A stretch of DNA of 64,000 bases from Holacanthus passer (lineage: Eukaryota > Chordata > Actinopteri > Pomacanthidae), in assembly GCA_025331565.1 (NCBI GenBank), contig JAFREQ010000075.1, forward strand, positions 248,001 to 312,000. Reading direction: 5' to 3'. The notes below the pieces were generated by a model, which made no database searches, had not been told where the DNA came from, and was given only the letters and a program-made list of their open reading frames with translations. The position numbers were made by a program, and so were the translations under genes. Positions 56,819 through 64,000 of the stretch are shown in pieces (position 1 is the stretch's first letter; every line of letters starts with the position of its first letter).

Positions 56819-59800
56819 AAACCTGCATATGGATTAAATGTGATTATGACATACTACAAAAGTATATTCCCGCTCCGTTATTAAGTGCATTACGCCGGTT
56901 TCACATCACCTCTTCTGTATCCATGTTTCCTCTCTGCCATCTACAGTGGGGCGTTGTGTGCATTGACCGCCATAATAATATATCATCACTAAGGGATCAC
57001 CAAGCATTAACATTTCAAATTGCCCATGAAAGGATTTTAATAAGCACATTTGCTCACAGTATATTATTTATCCTCTGTTTTTTTTTATTATTCTGTTCAT
57101 TAACTACCTATTATTGCTATTTACTCCCTTACTAAAACGCTATCTTTCCAATTTCCCCAAAGAGACCATGAGTTTAATCTGATCACGTAAAAGCTCATAT
57201 AACCCTTCATTTATAGTCACAGTGTGAAAACTGATATCTTCTTATAAAGAAAACAATATTCGCTGTGTGCACTGCTTTTTTTTTTTTTTTTAACAAGGCA
57301 TGGTATAGACAGGCCACACACTGCAGGTGGAAGGAGTAAAATATTAGCTGGCGTAGATATTGTAGACAGAGAGAGGTGTGGAGAGAGACTTGATCCAGCT
57401 ATAATGGGGTTCAATTCACCAGCCTAACTATGCCTCTTCTCGGTACCCCCACTGCCTGATCCTCTATGGCGCGGCTTGAGGAAATTATCCGCTGGCCCAG
57501 TACACTTAATATATGAGTTGCTTTTACTAGGGAATCCATACCATATTACTCCTCTGCCTCAGACGGTGTCAGAGAAGCAAGACTGAGATATTGGGACACT
57601 TACTGAGGAGGTGCTCAATGCAGCATAAGCAGCAGCACAGATTCACTGAGGATCAGTGGTAGCCTTGTGCACTTAAATATTGAACAGAGGGGGAAAATGA
57701 ATCTATTCGCTTTCATGCATTATTAAAAGGAAGTAAAAACAGAATTGTATCCACTGAGTTTCTGTTCTATTCTCTGAAGTGAGAGGACAGGAAGTTTGGA
57801 ATTATGATTCTCTGACTCTATTAGTAGTCAGAGCAGTTTGGAGTTTGAGTTTCCACATCCTGCCCGGCGAAATGGACAGGGAGTGCAGTTCATTTTTATA
57901 GCTTTACAGACTGATGCTCTTAAGGTCCTCATAGGGTCCAGCTACATTATGATGACTCCTTTGTTTTGATTTAATTCTTCATTCATGATAGCGATGATGT
58001 CTTTAGAAACGTAAAAATGGTGACTCATAAAATGACTCATATAAACAATGCACATGCTCACATATTAATATTAAAAGGTTTATTGATGTTGAAAACATTG
58101 CAGCGGGGATGACTAGGTCTGCTTTTATGCCTAACTGCTACACTTGCATTAGACTTTGACCAGGAGTGCATAATCCCCCTGTGGTGCATGAAAGCAGAGC
58201 ACAGCAGGTGGAGCAAGGAAGGAAGTGGCTGAATAAAGTATTAAGACTTGCATGACAGCACAGAACAGCGGCAGCCTGATTGAGAGCAAAGCACAGGTGA
58301 GTCCGTGTCATGTAACTGCTTAACGTTGTATGATGATGATTTGTAAATGTGCACTCTTAAGTGGACCAATCAGTTTGAGTGGGGTAGAGTTTTCTGACTG
58401 ATTGCTCTTTGCCTTCTATAGGTTCATCTCAAGATTCAGTGGAAATGTTTACAGCTTCACAGCAGATAGCAGACTTATTGAGCCTGAGGTGCGGGCAACC
58501 AGACGCTTTATGCTTGCTCCCCAACTCACTGAGTTCACCTTACAGTTTGGGTGTTAATATTTTGGTTTGGTTTCATGAAAGGTCTGGATGAGCAGGCATA
58601 TGAATGTTGATTTAATGCCAGGTTATGTTCAAATCAGACTGCTTTCAATGACCTCGTAGCTGAGGGATGGTTATAAGATCCCAAACATAGAGAGAAGCGA
58701 GATGCAATGATTATTTAAATGTGAATCATTGCGCTCACTTTTGGATGACCTTTCCTCAAAGGTGTTCATAGTGATGCACTGGATTGCGTGAAAAGCGACA
58801 GAAGTGGTTGTGTGAAGAATGATAAAAGAGAACTTGAGAGACAAGTTCAAATTCTGCCTACCATCAGCTCCACACATCTGACAAATGGCTGAGTGAAGTG
58901 GCCATGATTGCCAGTTTTAAAAAGTTACAAAAATTGTCAAATACAGTCCTTCAAAGTTAGAAATGCAGTCTGGTCATCTGACAAGCACCTCTGTTGGAAC
59001 AGTGAATTTTCTTTGGGTGATATTATTCAGCCCAATCTGAGGAAATGACCAGTACGTATTCAAGTACTGTGGTTAGGTAGATCGACCGGCCCGTGATCAG
59101 GGAAAATGAGGATTGGAGCTTGGATGTCTCTATTACACCTTGTGTTGATTCATACAGTGTGCAGAACTCTGTTCTCATTTGTCTTTACAACCTCATGTTT
59201 TCCAAGAAAGACAACCAGTAGTCATGCTCTGACGCTAAAGTCTCCTGGCAGAAGCAGTTGTTCTTGTTTTGGGATGCTTTCGAAACAACCTTGTCACTAA
59301 CGAGGTTACCTTGACCATCTGCACTGTGGAATCAAATGGAACAACAGTCGCCCTGTTCAATTGATGCCAGGCTCCGACTGTCATCAGGGCGTTTGTGACT
59401 ACAATGCCAGCTCCGTGCTCTCTGACATCCTCCGCACTCTTTCCCACAGGAAGTCTTAAATGCTCTCTCACAGAGTTGGCCAGACATGGTCATTGCATCG
59501 TGATGTCCAGTGGAAGTCCCTTAAGCTTCACAATGATGGTTGCCATTTTAGCAATATCACTGATTTTAGTGAGGTCAGACATGCTGTTAAAGTCTGTACA
59601 TTAAAACAGTTCAGCTTGGGGTGTCCTGGTGGCTTTGAGATACCAAATAACTGCTACATCCCTGATTTATATCCAGAAAGAGACATTTGTTGCATGCCAT
59701 TACCCCTTACTCCTCACTTTTCCTTTCATTCTCTACTGTGCTGCCTTCTAAAAAGAAAAAACAGAAAATAAACTCTTGTTGCCTGCTGTGAGGTATAACA

Positions 59801-61616
59801 GTGCTTTTGTTAATTGACTCCCCATGGATGAAGTGAGGCAGGTGCATGTGATGAGCCAGCCCCATGTGACTCACCAGGTCGAGGTGGACTGAGACCCGAG
59901 GATGTGACCCCTGATATTCCTCACAGTTTGAGCAGTGACACAACCACTGGACTGCTGCTCCCTGTCTTTGTTGTGTCAGTGCTGTGAAGTGAAGCTGGAC
60001 TGTCCTGTCCAGTGTGCAGGCTCGAGCGGGTTGATGCAAAGGTACAACTGTTACCAAGGTGACAGATTTTTTTTTTTCCACATCACTAGTAGGTCCAAAA
60101 AGTGGAAGGAGACGTCAGAGTTTTGCAGATGTGACATTTCAGAAAAAGCTGGAATGATTCTTAAAATGATATCGAACTCAAATAGGCACTTTGTATTTAA
60201 TTAAGTGTGTCCTGTCAAAAGGTGTGACCACAAGGAAGCAGATCTGATCTTTTGTATTTATACATTATCAGTGTGTTATTTCAATGGCATTTAGATTTAT
60301 GAATTATGAATTTAAGAACCAACTCTGTAAGTCATTAACAAGACAGGATTTGCATATAAAGTGAAAATAAAGAATTAAGTCCCCTTTAGTCTTGCTGGCT
60401 TTATTTAATTTGGATATTTTAATGTTGAATCTGAAACTACACTTGACCAAGGATGGTTTCATTTTTCCTATTTTTTTCCACTGATTTTGGTGTGTTTGTT
60501 GTTTTGTAATCTAACAAGACCCCTGCATGGAAAAAAAAAATCTTGTGGAGTAACATTATAAAAATCCAACATGTCAGATGAAAACCATGTGTAACTAAGC
60601 CTCATGTGCACAAATGACGAGCACTTCAATCCACTGTTTGTTTGGTTTGTGGACTTAAAGCTCAAGGCTAGCATTCCCGAATGTCCCTATCCACTATCTG
60701 ACGCACCAACACACAACATACACTAGCACACACACCGACATTATACCCAGCCAATTTACAGCCCGGTGGATCTCCAGATTGTGTTTGCAGCAAAGTCCAA
60801 TTGGCACCTCTCCAAAGCGCTATTGAGCATATTCCCTGTCTCTGTTTTCTTTATCGTCCTATCAAGATATTTCCCCTGATGGCTAGCCTGTTGCAGGTGG
60901 GAGAGAGAGAAATTGTATGTCTGGATAATGAACTCACACCTTCCTCCTTTTTCTCTGCCAAGCACTCTATAAACCCCGGCAATGCTATATCTGTTCTCTC
61001 GCCCCTATGATGCTTCATTTGTGAAAAAGCCTGATTTGGGCGACAACACTGTTCCACAGCTGATAATCCACTAATTGAAATTTGGTTTTGCAATGAGAAA
61101 GAGTGCAAATAAGGACAAATAAAGATAGAAAGAGAATTAAGACTGGGTAGGTTGTTAAAATGGGCGGGCAGAATAATCAATAGCAGTTAGGGGAGTGTGT
61201 GTTGTGTCAATCTAACAGCTTGTTCTTGTTCTAGGGGGACAAACCCCAGACGTGAAAACCGCTCGGCAGAGCCAGAGCCAGATTGACGTTCCACTTTATT
61301 GAGATTTAGTGGGCCTGCGTGGATTTGAATGATCCTCAGCGCAGTCTGTCAGTTGTCACGATAATGAATGGAAGATGACAGGTTCAGTGCCAACCATTCT
61401 CACTTTGCTGCTCACTGTCTGAGGCGGCCAAAGTTTATGACAAGGGCAGCCAAGGGATCCAAATATGACAATATTGGTGGGCCAGACTCATGATTAGAAG
61501 AAAAAAAGAATGATGGTTTCTTAGTAGATGTGATGTTACGATGCATCTGGATGTATTTCCGAATGACTTTAGATGTTATCTCAAAATTGAACCTAATCAA
61601 GTCAGATCAAATATAG
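56819..61616. other. Non-coding stretch, no gene recognised
   Basis: Contains T16 at 57276-57291. Minus-strand frames at 59235-59471 (78 codons) and 59707-60081 (124 codons) overlap plus-strand frames and show no family resemblance. The intervals 57430-57660 and 61020-61500 are non-repetitive and motif-rich and may be regulatory. Confidence 0.55.
57276..57291. repeat. Poly(T) tract, 16 nt
   Basis: An uninterrupted T run. Confidence 0.85.
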
Positions 61617-62330
61617 TCAGGGTTGGTCAAGCTCGCAAAATGTGATTAATCGCTAACTACTTGTGAGTTATTGAAGAAGTAATTACTTCACTTAATACAA
61701 ACAGTCATTACTCACATTACTTTCTGTTACTCTGACCAGCTTCTGTGTTTATTGGCACCTGTTTTATGTGTTCAGTCGGAGCCAATGGTTCTTGGGGCTG
61801 AGTGCCATAAACACGATAGGAAAGTATTGAGAGATGGACTAAACGCTGTTGTTTTTGATGGTTTCATTGAAGTTGACAATCATAAAAAATAAAATAGTGC
61901 CACAAATAGGAAATATGTGCTTTTATCAAAAAAAAAGTTGGCAACAAGAAAATTTTGCAGATTGGTTACAATGATAAAGTCAATGAAGAGTAAACAAAGA
62001 TGATATGGAATCTTTTACACACTTCAAATAGTTCACATCATTAATATTTGTTTGAAAGGTGATATTAATGAATCTAACTAAAATGAAAGGAGTCTCTGTC
62101 TGTCTTTACGAAAGCACATCCTTCGATTTTGTTTACAAAGGTTTGCTTCACACTTGGTGGGTGTGTTGCTGAGTACCCGAGGAAGTGCAGTGTCGAGTGC
62201 GAGCTCTTGAGATCTATGAGACATATTTATTAGTAGTGCGTAGCTACCACCAGAAGTATGCACTGTGTAGTGTATTGAGAGGGGATCCCTATTAACTATT
62301 ACACCGCCAAAAGGCATGCTGGGTACAGCT
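61617..62330. mobile_element. Possible decayed DNA transposon
   Basis: CAGGGTTGGTCAAGCT (61618-61633), followed by many ATTACT/TAATTACTT units (61665-61735), resembles the left end of a teleost DNA-transposon family that begins CAG-GTTGGGCAAG. The right part contains GAGTACCCGAGGAAGTGCAGTG (62172-62193) and GGCATGCTGGGTA (62312-62324), also seen in fish repeats. Both ends and any relation between the two halves are uncertain. Confidence 0.3.
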
Positions 62331-64000
62331 CACTCTACAGTGCATGTAAGAACAGATGAGGAAAGGGAGACTGAAGAGACTGCAGTGGCCAAGCAATTGA
62401 CCTGCTCTGAACAGGCATGTTTTGAACGGCCACTGCACTCGTGCTTTTAAAATATTGTGCTTCATTTGGGTATTATGCTGTCCATTTGGTTTTCCTTTAT
62501 GGTGCTCTTTCTGTATTTGAGGCACATATTCTGCCAGGTAGATTCAGTTATAAACACTTTAACTCTGTTTGTTCTGACCCTGGTCAGAACAGTGCTCTCT
62601 CCGCCAAACCTCCTTGACTATGCGAAAGTAAAGTGGTACAGCAATCATATTACATTGCCCAATGTCATTTCAGCACAGAGAACGCTCGAAAAAGTCCAGT
62701 CTAACAGCAAGACTGTAACAGTGCTGTTGTCATAAGACTTCAGTAATTGCGTCTCCGAATGTCCATGGGCTTGCGGACCGGGATATGTAGCTTTTCCAGA
62801 GACGTGATCAGCTGAAACGCTGTCGGTAATACTGACAGTCTCAGGACTGTAATATGAATAAGCAAACAGTTACAGAGGACGCTTTATACATATTGAGTTT
62901 TATTTTAAATCCGACAAAGATGCACACATAGACAGAAAGAGATGAGAGGGAGAGATGATTCAGTCTGGTGATCACTGGGCCATTGTCAGCGCCACTGTGG
63001 GGAATATTACTCCACAGTCAGGCTTAACAGCTGACCAGATCTATCTCTGTCTGTCGCTCTCTTTTCCTCCCATTGCCCCGGTTTGCTTTGAAAATGTGTT
63101 TATGATGATGCGCTTCATATGACAGATATGATATTGCAGAGAAATATCAGTATTTATTTATTTTCTATTAATAGATTGAAATATTTGAAGAGGACAAAGG
63201 AGAGATCCATACAAAGTAACTAGTAACTATAGTTGTGGATGTAATAGAGTACAAACAAGTAAAGTAGAAGCTCCTCAAAATATCATCTAAACACAAATTT
63301 TATTTCTCCACTGAAGACTTGATAATAAGGGTTTTTTTTAGCATTGCACTTTTAAAATTGCACTGAGACATCACAACAAATCCCTGAACACACAAACTCC
63401 CCTGACAGAAACATGAAAAAAAAAAGCAGCACTCACAGTAAATTATTTTCATAAGTCTACAACATACATGGTGTAATTAAAAGGTGATTTAATTATTACT
63501 TTTAACAATTAATGTTGTCCAGTATCTTTAAGCAAGGGGGAGAAATCAGCTTGTGGGCTGAGATAATTAGTAATTAGTAGCAATGTGATTTCAACCTGGT
63601 CAGCGTGGTCCCTCATTTCAAGAAAATGTCTTTGAGCTGGTAAAGTAAAAATATAACAGCTCTCTGGTGGAATTTTATATATTTCAATATAAAAGAAGTT
63701 CAGCCAAGGCCACAAGCTACATGAAACAACATTTATACTTATTTGTAGTAATTTGTATCGTAGCATTTGATGGATGCCTGAGGTGTATAATAGTGAATTT
63801 TCTGTCAAAGTAATGGTTCAATCTTCCCTCAAATCATTCTTCTCTACATATCTGGACAAACTATTTGTGATTTCCTAATTGTATGTATCCCTTGACATCA
63901 AACTATTTTATTACTATGTGAAACACTACTCACCTTCACATACTGATTTTAAATGTTATGCTAAACGCTGATGGAAATTCACTCCCACACGAAACCAAAC
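62331..64000. other. Non-coding stretch to window end
   Basis: Unique-looking, AT-rich DNA with a small hairpin at 62570-62591. The 99-codon minus-strand frame at 63509-63808 and the 92-codon plus frame at 62457-62735 are unrecognised. Confidence 0.55.
62570..62591. repeat. Inverted repeat, 10-bp arms
   Basis: TGTTCTGACC, a 2-nt spacer, then GGTCAGAACA: perfect arms. Confidence 0.95.

Noticed and set aside
62570..62591. Steroid-receptor response element in the TGTTCT/AGAACA hairpin
   Set aside because: The half-sites are in the wrong relative arrangement for the usual inverted repeat with 3-bp spacing; kept only as a hairpin.

Overview
The window looks like nuclear DNA of a teleost fish. 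It is AT-rich, has dense dinucleotide microsatellites (GT/CA, CT/GA), one vertebrate-type tRNA-Val(CAC) gene, and many decayed transposable elements of kinds common in bony fish: Tc1-like transposons and their MITEs, L2/Rex-like LINEs, a tRNA-headed retroelement with a (TCCA)n tail, TG...CA solo LTRs and a ZBED-type hAT transposase. I found no protein-coding exon I would defend. Every open frame is short, or is explained by low-complexity DNA or a transposon relic. The window is probably a gene desert or part of a very large intron.

Layout. 1-8 kb: unique AT-rich DNA with CT and GT microsatellites and a perfect 33-nt palindrome at 5.8 kb. 8.0-8.5 kb: a Tc1-related MITE with long terminal inverted repeats (TIRs). 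13.3-16.0 kb: a 225-bp MITE, an L2/Rex-like LINE fragment, the end of a hAT-like non-autonomous element and a second LINE C-terminus. 17.9-18.3 kb: a 337-bp MITE between TTAA sites. 19.3-21.6 kb: a nested cluster in which a Tc1 relic contains a 424-bp MITE and an L2-like LINE, and the LINE 3' tail contains a SINE-like element with a perfect 13-bp target-site duplication. 22-30 kb: microsatellites and purine-rich tracts. 30.3 kb: a Ty3/gypsy pol scrap. 34.2-35.1 kb: a degenerate TIR element. 37.7-38.3 kb: another LINE 3' end. 43.2-45.0 kb: a purine-rich minisatellite and an interspersed-module repeat. 46.9 and 49.7 kb: two inverted copies of one 90-bp sequence. 50.0-54.2 kb: two solo LTRs flanking a hAT transposase relic. 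56.7 kb: the tRNA-Val gene, followed at once by a LINE-type 3' tail. The last 7 kb are mostly unique, with one weak transposon-like stretch at 61.6-62.3 kb.

No operon, host defence system, CRISPR array or viral gene set is present. The most unusual points are the tRNA-Val/LINE-tail juxtaposition, the four-component nested cluster, the two long palindromes, and several repeats I could not assign to a family. A stretch at 48.6-49.4 kb with two exact octamer (POU) motifs, and a few similar stretches, could be conserved regulatory DNA. That cannot be shown from one sequence. Family names were given by recognising sequence patterns, without database searches.
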